A stretch of 64,000 nt of DNA from CBDFHC01 sp965247585 (GCA_965247585.1 CBDFHC010000002.1:124001-188000); one strand, 5' to 3'. Positions 15,757-25,396 are shown, counted from the stretch's first letter. A program made the numbers and translations. The notes: a model not told the origin generated them from the sequence alone.

Positions 15757-18717
15757 TTGGCTGAACAAATAGGGACCAACGGGACGTTGGCAGACGCTAC
15801 CCAGTCCAGCGATATGAACGGAATCAAGAACGTGTTGGTTGGGCTGGACGTGGGTTCAACCACGGTGAAAGCCGTGGTGATGGATCCGGAGACCGACGAG
15901 GTCCTGTGGAAGGACTATCAGCGCCACCAGACCAAGCAGCCGGAAAAGTGCTTCGAGTTCCTGCAAAAGATTCAGGAAGCTTTCCCCCTGCCCCTGGAGA
16001 ATATTCGTATCTTCATTACCGGCAGCGGCGGGACTGCGATCAAAGACTAAATTGGGGCCAAGTTTGTTCAGGAGGTGAACGCTGTTTCCCTGGCGGTGGA
16101 GAACCTCTACCCGGACGCCGGCTCGGTCATAGAGCTTGGCGGACAGGACGCCAAGATAATCATCTGGTTCACCGACCCTGTGACGGGTGTCAAACGAAAG
16201 ATCCCCAGCATGAGCGACAAGTGTGCCGGCGGGACGGGCGCCGTTATTGACAAGATCAACGCCAAGCTGCAGCTCAGCGGCGAGAGCCTCCAGGCCCTGG
16301 AGTATTTTGGCACAAAGCTGCATCCGGTGGCGGGAAAGTGCGGGGTCTTCGCGGAGACGGATATTGTCAACTTCCAGCAGATGGGCAGGGAGAAACGCGA
16401 GATCATGGCGGGGCTAGCGAAGGTATTGCCCAAGAACATCTGGCTCTACGTGGTGGCTGAGCCCAACCTGGGCAAATTCGGCACCAACTTCATCTTTCAG
16501 GGTGGGACCCAGCACAACCTGGCCGCGGTTAAGTCCCAGTACGACTTCGTCAAGTCCAAGGTCCCGAACTCGACAGTCCGGGTGCACCAGTTCACCGGAG
16601 AGAGCGGTGCCATCGGCGCGGCGTTGGAGGCCATTAGGGTCGTAGCGGAGCGAGACTCTACGTTCATTGGTCTGAAGTCGGCGGAAACCCTGGAGTTTAC
16701 CGCCACCCGAGACGAGTCCACCCGTTGCAGCTTTGGCAAGAACAAGTGCCTGCGGACCTATATAGACACCACGTCGGCCGAGGGGGCGAACAACCGGTTC
16801 ATCATCGCCACCTGCGAGAAGGGCATCGTGGAAAAGATGGAGGATATGAAGCTCATCAAGGGGCGGCTGGAAGAGGTAATGAAGGCCAACCCCAACTTTG
16901 TGGAGAAGGCCTCCGTCCAGGCGTTCCGCAGCTTCAGTCCCCCCAGGGTCAGCAGGCTTGAGCTGGTGGAGGCATCGTAGGAAGACAGCGGCAAGCGCAA
17001 TAGCCTGCGGAGTCTTTTCTCCCGGAAGAAGAAGGTTGAAGCTGAAGTTGAGCCGCCAATTTCGCCGGAATTCAAGAAGATTCGGGACAACATCAAGATA
17101 GGGATGCCCCGGGTCCTCAACATGTACACCCTCTCGCCCTTCTTTTCGGCGTACTTTGAGGCGCTGGGCATCAACTTCCAGCGGCTGATCTTCGCCGACT
17201 ACACTAATCCCGAGATGTGGTTCAAGGGCTCCCGCCGCGGCTCCATTGACCAGTGCTTCCCCAGCAAGTCGGCGATAGCCCACATACACAACCTGATCTT
17301 CGACCAGAAGCACAAACCGGACATCATCTTCTTCCCGATGGTCCAGAAGCTCAGCACGGAGCTTGTGAACACGGTGGACGACGCGGCCTGCCCCACGGTG
17401 TCGATAACGCCGGAGGTGGTGAAGGCGGCGTTCACCAAGGAGGGTGATACGTTTGTTGAGAACGGAATCGAGTACTTGGCGCCGTCGTTGGACATGTCAA
17501 AATGGGACCTGTTCGAGCTTCAGACGTACGATTGCTTCAAGGATGTCCTTGGGGTTACGCCAGAGGAGAACAAGGAGGCGGTGGGCATAGCCTACAAGGC
17601 GTGGCGGAGCTACTTCGACGTTACGCTGCGAGCTGACGCGCGAACGGTGCTGTAGAAACTGGAAAACGAGGGTAAGGTTGGCGTGGTAATGCTGGCCCGC
17701 CCGTACCATAACGACCCGGGCCTGAACCACGAGATTATGGCGGAGATTCAGAAGCGGGGCTTCCCTATTTTCAGCGTCGACTCGCTTCCGCAGGACGAGG
17801 ACATCCTTGAACGTCTGTTTGGGGAAGAGGTGCGGGCGGGAATCATTTCCCACCCCATGGACATCACGGACGTGTGGAAGAACGCCTACAGCGAGAACTC
17901 AAGCAAGAAGATATGGGGCGCCAAGTACGTGGCCCGGCACCCTAACCTGGTGGCGATAGACCTTTCCAGCTTTAAGTGCGGCCACGACGCGCCCAACTAC
18001 AACACAATCTAAAACATCATCGAGTCGCCGGGCACTCCCTACTTCACCTTCTACGACATAGATGAGAGCAAGCCCACCGGGTCGATTAAGATCCGGGTGG
18101 AGACGATAGACTACTTTCTGCAGCGGTACCAGGAGCACCTGCAGCGGAAGCACAACGCCGAGGGCGAGCTTCAGCAGATGGTGGGAGCGTACAAGTCTCA
18201 CCTGGAGCGCGCCAATGCCAAGGCGATTGCCAAAACAGAGGTGGCAGCCGGCCATGTGACGATGAGCGGCAACGACTCACAGGGGCTCCGAAACGGCAGC
18301 AGGCATGAACGCGATGAGAGAGGAGCGATGCACCACGGCCAGGATAACTGGCAGCCCGTGGAGTTGAACTTGGGCAAAAAGAACGGGAACGGGAACGGAC
18401 ACCACACCGCCCTACCGGACCCGCTGGAGCTCATTGGAAGCAACGGGAACGGCAACGGCCATTTGGACGCGGCACCACAGGATACGAGGACGTATGACCA
18501 GATCCGAGCTGCCAACTCCGCCAACGACCCGGTGGTAGACGATGAAGCCAGTCTATCGGCTAGCTGCAACCTGCCCGGACAGGACTATCCCAAGAAGGCC
18601 TACGCGCAGCTAGAGCAGTTCCGGGGTCCAGGCGCGGTAGAGCACGCTGACCCTCTGGTAGTGCCATTGAAGCTGGTAGGCCTGAAGTTGCCCAAGGCGA
18701 AAAAGAAGAAGAGCTGA
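15757..18717 (+). pseudogene. Acyl-CoA dehydratase activase plus DUF2229-type component, four in-frame stops
   Basis: One 987-codon frame from TTG 15757 (GGGAGG 5 bases upstream) to TGA 18717 encodes a BcrA/BadF-type ASKHA ATPase (GLDVGSTTVKAVVMD, ELGGQDAKII, DKCAGGTGAVIDKIN, HPVAGKCGVFAETD) joined to a DUF2229/COG3580-like part (RPYHNDPGLNHEI, FKCGHDAPNYNTI, DIDESKPTGSIKIRVETI) and a low-complexity tail with two NGNGNG runs. Such activases hydrolyse ATP to drive an electron into a 2-hydroxyacyl-CoA dehydratase or benzoyl-CoA reductase. Stops interrupt at 16048 (TAA, codon 98), 16978 (TAG, 408), 17653 (TAG, 633) and 18010 (TAA, 752). There is no frameshift, and the sequence between stops stays conserved. 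As read it cannot make the full enzyme; sequencing error, very recent decay or readthrough remain open. Confidence 0.78.
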
Positions 18718-18763
18718 TAGAAGCCGACTAGGTCCCCGCAAAAACAGCGTAGGAGGATTCCGC

Positions 18764-20302
18764 ATGGTCAAGATTATGGACGACCAGGAGATTGAGAATA
18801 AGGCACAAGCCTATGAAGAGCAGCTTCGCAAGGAGATGGGGCTGGAGGAGAAGGACTCAAGCAGATATCTGAAGCCCGTAGAGCGCCGGTGAACCAAGGA
18901 CGAAAGGGACAGCACCACGGTGCTGTTCGGTGGACTGACGCTGGCCCATGAGGACCTGGTGGGTGAGGGGATGCGTAGCCTGGGCTACAACATTAGGGCG
19001 CTACCGTGTCCCGATAACGAGTCGCTGGCGGTGGGTAAGGAGTACGGCAACCGCGGCCAGTGCAACCCCACCTACTACACCGTGGGCAACCTGGTGAAGT
19101 ACCTGAAGCAGTTGAAGGATGAAGGTGAGGAAGATATAGAGAACCGCTACGTCTTCGTCACGGCCGGGGCCTGTGGCCCGTGTCGCTTCGGTATATACGA
19201 GGCGGAGTACCGCAAGGCGCTGCGCGACTCGGGGTTCGGCGATTTCAGGGTGCTGCTGTTCCAGCAGACCCAGGGGTTCAGCCAGAGCGACGGTAATGAC
19301 GGCCTTGAGCTAAATACCAAGTTTGCCTTGACTTTCTTGAAGGGGATTATGCTGGGCGACATAGTCAACGAGTTGGGGTACAAGATACCTCCTTACGAAG
19401 TGACTAAAGGTGATACCGACCAGATCATGGAAGATGCGAAGGTGGTGCTGGGGACCGCCCTAAGGGAAGGAAAGTCGGTGTTCGTAGCCCTACGGAAGGT
19501 TAAGAAGATGTTTTCCACCATCAAGGTGGACTACACCCGGATCAAGCCCAAGGTGAAGATCACCGGCGAGTTCTGGGCGCAAACCACGGAGGGTGACGGT
19601 AACTACCACATGTTCCGCTGGTTGGAGTCCGAGGGCGCCGAGGTCTTGGTGGAGCCAATTGGCACCTGGATTGAGTATCTGATCTGGTCTGCCAAGAACA
19701 ACGCGACGGAGATGCTACCCATGGACCCGAAGAAGAAGAAGACGCTGCAGAAGCTGAAGTGGGCGCAGAGAGCGTTCCGTACCTGGCACAACATGTACCG
19801 GTGGGCGGTGGGATTCAAGACGGACTCGCTGCCCAACCAGAATAAGCTGGCGGAATACGCCGAGGTGTATTACAACACCCATCTTAAGGGAGGCGAGGGC
19901 CACCTGGAGATAGGCAAGAACATCATGGCCACCAACGACAAGCATGCGCAGATGGTGGTATCCCTCAAGCCTTTCGGTTGCATGCCCAGCACAATGAGCG
20001 ACGGTGTGCAAAGCCGGGTTGTGGCAGACTACAAAGACTCGATCTTCATTCCTATCGAGACCTCCGGGGACGGCGAGGTGAACGTGAGGAGCCGGGTGCA
20101 GATGAAGCTGTACGAGGCGAAGATGAAGGTGCGGGAGGAAGACAAGCAGGTGTTGGACGGCCACGGGGTATCCATAGAGCAGGTAAGGGAATACGTCAAC
20201 AAGCATCCTAAGTATTCCCGTTCAATGCGGAAGCTATCCCACCATCATGGGATAAGCACCGCAGCCAACTTCCTGGCGGAGGTTGCAGGCAAGGCCAAGT
20301 AG
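18764..20302 (+). pseudogene. 2-hydroxyacyl-CoA dehydratase-like (COG3581-type) component, in-frame TGA near start
   Basis: The frame from ATG 18764 (AGGAGG 7 bases upstream) to TAG 20302 spans 513 codons with one internal TGA at 18890-18892 (codon 43). The rest is well formed: TTVLFGGLTLAHEDL, LPCPDNESLAVGKEYGNRGQCNPTYY, VTAGACGPCRFGIYEAEYR (likely Fe-S cysteines) and SLKPFGCMPSTM. This matches the partner protein of large activases in 2-hydroxyglutaryl-CoA dehydratase-type systems. A restart at GTG 18920 could give a 460-residue protein lacking the first 52 residues. A hairpin (ACAGCAC/GTGCTGT) follows the TGA at about 17 bases, but its CACG loop lacks the usual GU, so selenocysteine is not favoured. 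Confidence 0.72.
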
Positions 20303-20324
20303 GTCTAAGAACGAGGTACGACGG

Positions 20325-20355
20325 AAGGCCCCGGTCAATCGACCGGGGCCTTTTT
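20325..20355 (+). terminator. Rho-independent terminator after the dehydratase operon
   Basis: A perfect 12-bp stem AAGGCCCCGGTC/GACCGGGGCCTT with an AATC loop, followed by TTT (run of five T in all). It lies 22 bases after the stop of the dehydratase-like gene. It is palindromic enough to act on either strand. Confidence 0.9.
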
Positions 20356-20356
20356 G

Positions 20357-20911
20357 TGTTCGTTAGGATCCAACCTGGAAGCCGGCCAGGCGATACAAGG
20401 CTGGCGCGTACACGGGCCATCTAAAATGGGGCCGGTCCCTTCCCAATGCTTGGAGGCCGGGAACGGACTCCCCGCCAGGGCCGTCCGGCCCGTCATTTTG
20501 GAAGCCTTTAGACCAGGCAGCTTATCCCCGTTGGGGCTGCACTGAGCGGGGCTAGAAGGCTACATTTAAATAGGCGCGGTACGCGAATGTGGGAATGAAG
20601 CTGGCGATCGCAATTGCTCGATTGCCGGGCGACAACATAGACGTAGCGCCAGTCAGTAAACAGCGAGATAGAAGGCGTATGGAAGTGGAAAACAGGCCCG
20701 TTTACATTTAAGACCAGCAATAGTAAGAAGATGCCGTCTGGTCGCTCCAGGAGGCTACGGACACGATTAGAGACTATCTGCTCTCCATAGGCGGTCACCA
20801 GTTGTTGACCAGGGACCAAGAAGGTTGAGCTGGTCCTGCCAGTGGAGCTTTGGATTGAGCTAAGGCGGTTCAGGACCGGTTTCCAGGAGAGGGAGGGCCG
20901 GATGCCTACTA
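20357..20911. other. Intergenic stretch left of IS copy 1
   Basis: About 550 bases with no supported gene. Short frames on both strands lack ribosome sites and recognisable motifs. It may hold remnants, but I see no feature I can name. Confidence 0.4.
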
Positions 20912-22107
20912 GTACTCAGTCAACTCGGTTTTGGTAATTGTTTAAGAAAACGTCTAAGGTTGCTACCCTTTTTTAGGAGTGTTGACGTAGGAGGGTGGCA
21001 GCCATGGGACGAGAACGGTATGTGGTCCGGTTGGAACGACTGATTCGCGGGGGAAAGAGCCCAGCGCGAAAGGTTGCCCGGGCCCGTATTCTGCTAAAGG
21101 CAGATACGGGCTGGGGGGTGATGCGCATCGTGGAGGCGCTGGACACGTCTGCGGGTACGGTGTGCCGTACCAAGCGGCGGTACCTGGAGGGAGGACTGAA
21201 GCGGGCCTTGGAGGAAGATCCTCGGCCAGGACATCCGACCAAACTGGATGAGCGGGGGGAAGCGCACCTGATTGCCCTGGCGTGCAGCGAGGCCCCTCCA
21301 GGCCATGACCACTGGACCCTGCGGCTCCTGGCAAACAAGGTGGTGGAGTTGGGGCTGGCGCCCTCCATGTCCCACGAGGGAATTCGCAAGCGGTTGAAAA
21401 AAACAGTCTCAAGCCGTGGCAGAAGAAGGAGTGGTGTATTCCCCAGGTGAGCGCCGAGTTTGTGGCGTGTATGGAGGATGTGCTGGACCTTTACGCGGAA
21501 CCCTATGACCCAGAGCGCCCGGTGGTCTGTTTCGACGAGACCTCCAAGCAGTTGCTGGCGGAGAAGAGGTCTCCGATCCCGCCCAAGCCGGCACGACGGG
21601 AGCGATACGATTACGAGTACCAGCGCAATGGCACCCGAAACCTGTTCATGCTGTGCGAGCCCCTGGCGGGCTGGAGGCATGTGGCAGTGACCGAACGTCG
21701 TACCATGGTGGACTTCGCTCAGCAGATGCGGTGGCTGGCCGATGAAGCTTACCCAGCGTCCGAGAAGATCCGGGTGGTGCTGGACAACCTCAACACCCAC
21801 AAACCAGCTTCCCTCTACGAAACCTTCGAGCCCAAGGAGGCTAGGCGAATACGCAAACGCTTGGAGTTTCACTACACTCCCAAGCACGGTAGGTGGCTCA
21901 ACATGGCAGAGATCGAGTTCAGTGTCTTGGCCAGGCGAGTCCTGCGCCGGCGTATTGCCGATGAAGAGACTTTGAGTGGCGAGATCGCGGCCCTGGAGGC
22001 AGAACGAAACCAAGCCGGAGCAACCATTGACTGGAGATTCTCCACTGTGGACGCCCGAGTCAAGCTTCACCATCTCTATCCTGCCAACAATTAGGTTGAC
22101 TGAGTAC
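20912..22107 (+). mobile_element. IS630-family insertion sequence, copy 1 (1196 bases, 24-base internal deletion)
   Basis: Perfect terminal inverted repeats of at least 13 bases (GTACTCAGTCAAC at the left, its complement at the right) enclose a two-frame transposase. A TA lies at each end inside C-TA...TA-G, as expected for IS630 elements that insert at TA, often in CTAG. Compared with copy 2 (26366-27585), this copy lacks 24 bases near the start of orfA, between two GTTGGAA direct repeats; otherwise only isolated base differences are seen. Confidence 0.92.
21004..22094 (+). CDS. IS630 transposase made by -1 frameshift (orfA+orfB), copy 1
   Basis: OrfA (ATG 21004, AGGAGG 9 bases upstream; ends 21450) carries the helix-turn-helix DNA-binding part (ARILLKADTGWGVMRIVEAL, then ALEEDPRPGHPTKLDE). 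OrfB (to 22094) carries the DDE catalytic part: VVCFDETSKQLL, VLDNLNTHKPASLYE, and HGRWLNMAEIEFSVL with the last Glu. They join at A7 (21397-21403): a -1 slip turns orfA's LKKTV into LKKNSLKPWQKKEWCIP, which runs straight into orfB. The 24-base deletion removes eight residues (EREERDQL) from the first helix, keeping frame, and may weaken DNA binding. A GTG at 20995 is an alternative start but abuts the ribosome site. Confidence 0.88.
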
Positions 22108-22124
22108 TAGCTGGGAGTTGGGCG

Positions 22125-22433
22125 CGGTTATCTATGCGGAGCTGGAACCCCTCCTGGGCTATCTGGAGCACGTAGCGGCCGTGCTGGATGAGGACACGGT
22201 GGGGCTGAGCCCCGGGAGAATTGCTCTTCCTGCCCGCGGTGCGGGCGCTCCTGGACGGCCCTACATCGAAGGAGCTGCTGTAAAGCGCGTCCAAGGATTC
22301 CGGCAAGCCGGAAGTCGAGTTGTTACAGCACTTCACCGCTTTGTCAAAGCTGTCCAGTCTGTTGCCGTCCGGCATTGTCCAGGAGCTGGAGAAGCTCAGG
22401 GAGTCAAAGCGGCTACCGGCCCTGGTGGAATAG
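22125..22433 (+). pseudogene. Degenerate coding remnant next to IS copy 1
   Basis: Just right of the IS, frames resembling one helical protein are visible. Leucine-rich LEPLLGYLEHVAAVLDEDTVG reads in one frame; then, after an apparent frameshift near 22215, ELLFLPAVRALLDGPTSKELL reads in another. That frame meets a TAA at 22281-22283 and continues as LLQHFTALSKLSSLLPSG, then VQELEKLRESKRLPALVE and TAG at 22431. I do not recognise the family with confidence (a DUF1641-like protein is one guess). The IS may have cut off its 5' end. Confidence 0.45.
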
Positions 22434-22446
22434 GGGAGACCCTCAG

Positions 22447-23304
22447 CTAGGACACCAGATCGGCCAGGCGCTTGACCTGGTCCAGTTCCGGGATGGTGGC
22501 GAGGAAGACCAGTTCGTCCATACCGATGTCAGCGTAGGCCTGTATTGACTGTTTGACGTCCTCCGGCGAGGAGGACATGTTTTGTAACATCGCCTCTGCC
22601 GAGGGGCCGTAGTACTGTCGAATAGAGACGGCGCCGCGGTCGAGGGCGTTGGGACCCAAGGCCAAATAGCGGAGGCCGACGAACCTGGGCTTTCCAGATC
22701 TGCCGTTTTCCGACCAGGAATCCACGGCGTGCCGGTAGGCGGCCGAGGCGGCGGGTGGGCCGCCACGCACGGTGGCGACGAGACCGTCAGCCCACCGGCC
22801 GACCCGGCGTATGGCGACGGGGGCGCGGCCGCCGATCAGCAGCGGGGGACCGCCCGGGCTGACGGGTTGGGGGCCCATAGGGCCCGTGCCATCAGATAGG
22901 GGTTGGCCGGACCAAATTCGTTTGATCATTTCGAGTTGGGCCTCGAAACGTTTGCCACGGTCGTGGAACCCGGCGGGGGCGGCCTGGTAGTCGTCGAGAG
23001 ACTCCCCGATACCGAGACCCAGGGTCAAACGGCCACCGGACAGTACGTCCAGGGTTGCGGCCTGCTTGGCCAGGACGCCGGCGTGGCGCAGCGGGGCCAG
23101 GAGCACGGTAGTCATAAGACGAATTCGTTGGGTGACCGCGGCGGCGGCGGCCAGGGCGGCCAGGGGTTCCCAGTTGGGGTAGACGAGGCGGTCTGTGATG
23201 CCCAGGGATGAAAAGGGACCTTCATCAGCTAGGCGGGCCCAGTCCAGCATCAACTGGCTGGATACGCCGGAAAGGTCCGCCGGGAGGCTAATTCCAACTT
23301 TCAC
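22447..23304 (-). CDS. LLM-class (F420-dependent type) oxidoreductase
   Basis: The 285-residue protein has the luciferase-like barrel: VGISLPADLSG at the start, GITDRLVYPNWEPLAALAAA, TQRIRLMTTVLLAPLRHAGVLAKQAATLDVLSGGRLTLGLGIG (residues 58-100), PPLLIGGRAPVAIRRVGRWADG, and DELVFLATIPELDQVKRLAD at the end. These features fit the F420-dependent LLM subgroup, but the cofactor is not proven. GTG 23304 has AGGAG 9 bases upstream. It follows the SnoaL-like frame 83 bases upstream on the same strand; together they may form a small catabolic operon, now with the first gene broken. Confidence 0.87.
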   Translation of the reverse strand: MKVGISLPADLSGVSSQLMLDWARLADEGPFSSLGITDRLVYPNWEPLAALAAAAAVTQRIRLMTTVLLAPLRHAGVLAKQAATLDVLSGGRLTLGLGIGESLDDYQAAPAGFHDRGKRFEAQLEMIKRIWSGQPLSDGTGPMGPQPVSPGGPPLLIGGRAPVAIRRVGRWADGLVATVRGGPPAASAAYRHAVDSWSENGRSGKPRFVGLRYLALGPNALDRGAVSIRQYYGPSAEAMLQNMSSSPEDVKQSIQAYADIGMDELVFLATIPELDQVKRLADLVS

Positions 23305-23387
23305 CAGGGTTGCTCCTGTTCTGAGGGTACGAATTTGTAGCGGGGTTGCCGTGCTGCCCAGGTTAGATATGGTGTCAATGGACCCAT

Positions 23388-23804
23388 CTAGAGTGAAACG
23401 AGGCCGATCTGTTGAAGGAGGCCCAGGGCATCTGGCTGGCTCCAGATCTCGGCGACCTTACCGCCTTCCACCCGGTAGAAGACGGCGCCGCCAACGTTGA
23501 TCAGTTTACCGGTGGGCGGGGTGCCGCGGAACGGGCCGGTGTGGGTGCCGGTGGCGCGCCAGCGCATGGCGCACATGTCCGCTTCGGCGAGGACGAAGTC
23601 CACGGTGAGAGTCATGTCCGGGAAGGCGGAGAGATACGGATCGAAGGTGGTCTGCCGCCAGGATTCTTTACCGTGATAATCGGCGCCGAAGACGTGGGAG
23701 ACGAGGTTGTCCACCTGCATCCGGTGGCCCATTTAGATATCGCGTTTATTCCAGACCACCTCCCAGAAGCGCTGGGCCACGGCCTTGGTTTCGGCGGCTG
23801 ACAT
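23388..23804 (-). pseudogene. SnoaL-like/NTF2-fold protein with in-frame TAA
   Basis: A 139-codon frame from ATG 23804 (GGAGGAG upstream) to a stop at 23388 has one TAA at 23735-23733 (codon 24). It reads SAAETKAVAQRFWEVVWNKRDI, stop, MGHRMQVDNLVSHVFGADYHG, then AFPDMTLTVDFVLAEADMCAMRWRATGTHTG and GGAVFYRVEGGKVAEIWSQPD, the classic pattern of SnoaL-like cyclases/isomerases and related NTF2-fold proteins of about 130-140 residues. A restart at the ATG right after the stop would lose the first helix, which forms part of the cone-shaped pocket. No frameshift is present, so the stop is a single-base event or an error. Confidence 0.72.
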
Positions 23805-24022
23805 GGCGCTCCTCCAATAACTTGCTTCGAGAGGACCCCAGCATGCGGCCGGCCGCATCCCGGTGAAGAGGTGTTGTGGGGAATTTACACAACGCAGTCT
23901 ATCAACCGACGGTGAGCGCCGCTACCAACGAAGTGGTTTGTAGGTAGGGATGGCGAGGCCTATAATCGGGCGACGGCTTGGAATCTGACCGAGACGGCAG
24001 GTCACTATCACAGGGAGGGATC

Positions 24023-24868
24023 ATGGACTATGGAGTGGGCATATTCGCCACGGATTACTCGATAAGGGCGGACGAGTTGGCGCGAGAAGCGGAGGAGCGC
24101 GAGTTCGAGTCGATGTGGCTACCGGAGCATACGCATATACCGAGTAGCCGTAAGACACTGCAATCCGGTGGAGGGGTGCTACCGGAGCATTACTGGCACA
24201 CCTATGACCCGTTTGTGGCGCTGACCGCGGCGGCAATGGTGACGACACGGTTGAAGCTGGCCACTGGCACCTGTCTGATGATCCAACGCGATCCGATTGT
24301 AACGGCGAAAGTGGTGGCGAGCCTGGACCAGATTTCCAACGGGCGCGTGATATTCGGGATAGGCGGAGGGTGGAATAGGGAGGAGATAGAGCATCACGGA
24401 ACGGAGTTCAGGTCCAGGTGGAGGTTGCTGCGGGAACGGATGCTGGCGATGCAGGAGCTCTGGACAAAGGATGAGGCTGAGTTTCACGGCGAGTTTGTGA
24501 ACTTCGAGCCGTCATGGTCGTGGCCGAAGCCGGTACAGAAGCCGTATCCACCGATCTTGATGGGCGGTGACGGGGCGACCACTTTTGACCGGGTGGTGGA
24601 GTTTTGCGACGGCTGGATGCCCAACCCGCGGGGATATGAACAGGGGACAAGGCTGACGGAAAGGATTACGGAGCTGAAGGAGCGTGTGGAGGCGGCGGGC
24701 CGGGACCCGGCGTCCATAAACGTCACGATCTTTATGATACCGCCGGACCGGGACCTGGTGGGCCGCCTGGAGGAGGCGGGTGTGGACCGCGTTGTCTTTG
24801 GGTTTCCCTCAGAGCCGAAGGAGAAGATTTTGCCCTTGTTGGAGAAATGCGCCGCCGCGAGAAGGTGA
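24023..24868 (+). CDS. LLM-class F420-dependent oxidoreductase, TIGR03619-like
   Basis: The 281-residue product has the LLM barrel with FESMWLPEHTHIP, KLATGTCLMIQRDPIVTAKVVASLDQISNGRVIFGIGGGWNREEIEHHG, YPPILMGGDGATTFDRVVEFCDGWMP and a C-terminal VDRVVFGFPSEPKEKILPLLE. The GIGGGWNREE block is typical of F420-dependent enzymes of this subfamily. Start ATG 24023 follows GGGAGG; the frame is open further upstream to 23978 without a ribosome site. It diverges from the SnoaL-like frame and converges with rnpB. It lies inside the segment bracketed by the two IS630 copies. The substrate is unknown. Confidence 0.88.
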   Translation: MDYGVGIFATDYSIRADELAREAEEREFESMWLPEHTHIPSSRKTLQSGGGVLPEHYWHTYDPFVALTAAAMVTTRLKLATGTCLMIQRDPIVTAKVVASLDQISNGRVIFGIGGGWNREEIEHHGTEFRSRWRLLRERMLAMQELWTKDEAEFHGEFVNFEPSWSWPKPVQKPYPPILMGGDGATTFDRVVEFCDGWMPNPRGYEQGTRLTERITELKERVEAAGRDPASINVTIFMIPPDRDLVGRLEEAGVDRVVFGFPSEPKEKILPLLEKCAAARR

Positions 24869-24925
24869 AGCATGGGACCAAGTGGGGCCGGTAGCGCATG
24901 GTGGAGCCGAAAAAGGAAGGGAAAA

Positions 24926-25360
24926 GGAGCCAGACGGACCTGTAAGCCGGGTTCTGTGTCCCGACGGATCGGGATGGTGACCATCTATCTAGCCCAAACG
25001 ACGCCTTGAGAGCGCCGAACTCCGCCACGAGGACGGAGCGGCGTTGCCGCCGGGGTCAAGCAGCCTACCCGGGGACGGGACGGGCACCCATTGTCCCCCT
25101 ATTTGGCCTTGCTCCGAGTGGGGTTTGACCGCCGCCGCGTCACCGCGGACAGCCGTGAGCCCTTACCTCACGATTTCACCCTTACCCCGACGGATCGGGG
25201 CGGTATGGTTTCTGTGTCACTTTCCGTACCCCGACGCATTCCGAAGGATGAGTCGAGACCCTGGGAGTTACCCAGCACCCTGCCCAAAGGAGCCCGGACT
25301 TTCCTCCCCCATCCCGGCAAGCCGGGATGGGGGCGGTCACCCGGTCCGTCTGGCCACTCC
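24926..25360 (-). ncRNA. rnpB: RNase P RNA (bacterial type A)
   Basis: On the minus strand, the 5' part GGAGTGGCCAGACGGACCG pairs with the 3' part GGTCCGTCTGGCTCC as helix P1. The universal GAGGAAAGTCCGGGCTCC follows about 50 bases in. Near the 3' end are ACAGAACCCGGCTTAC and a region reading GGGTAGGCTGC. These are conserved bacterial RNase P motifs. Length about 435 bases is typical for a G+C-rich type A RNA. Its product cleaves 5' leaders from tRNA precursors. Exact ends are estimates from helix P1. Open frames here on both strands are artefacts of the RNA gene. Confidence 0.93.
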
Positions 25361-25366
25361 AATCCT

Positions 25367-25396
25367 ACTGTAGCACGGGGGTATGGCGCCATCAAA
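25367..25396 (-). promoter_or_regulatory. Promoter of rnpB
   Basis: On the minus strand, TTTGAT (25396-25391), an 18-base spacer and TACAGT (25372-25367) are followed 7 bases later by the first base of helix P1. Both hexamers are four or five matches to sigma-70 consensus, and the spacing fits a start at about 25360. Confidence 0.65.

Noticed and set aside
18890..18925. Second selenocysteine site at TGA 18890
   Set aside because: A 7-bp hairpin follows, but its CACG loop lacks the GU of bacterial SECIS, the affected residue is not a known redox Cys, and neighbouring stops are TAA and TAG.
20912..22107. Composite transposon carrying the LLM genes and rnpB as cargo
   Set aside because: Only the general bracketing is seen; each IS has its own TA duplication and CTAG context, which fits two separate insertions better.
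7599..23804. Reassigned stop codon in this organism
   Set aside because: TAA, TAG and TGA all occur as internal stops and all three also end normal genes in the window.
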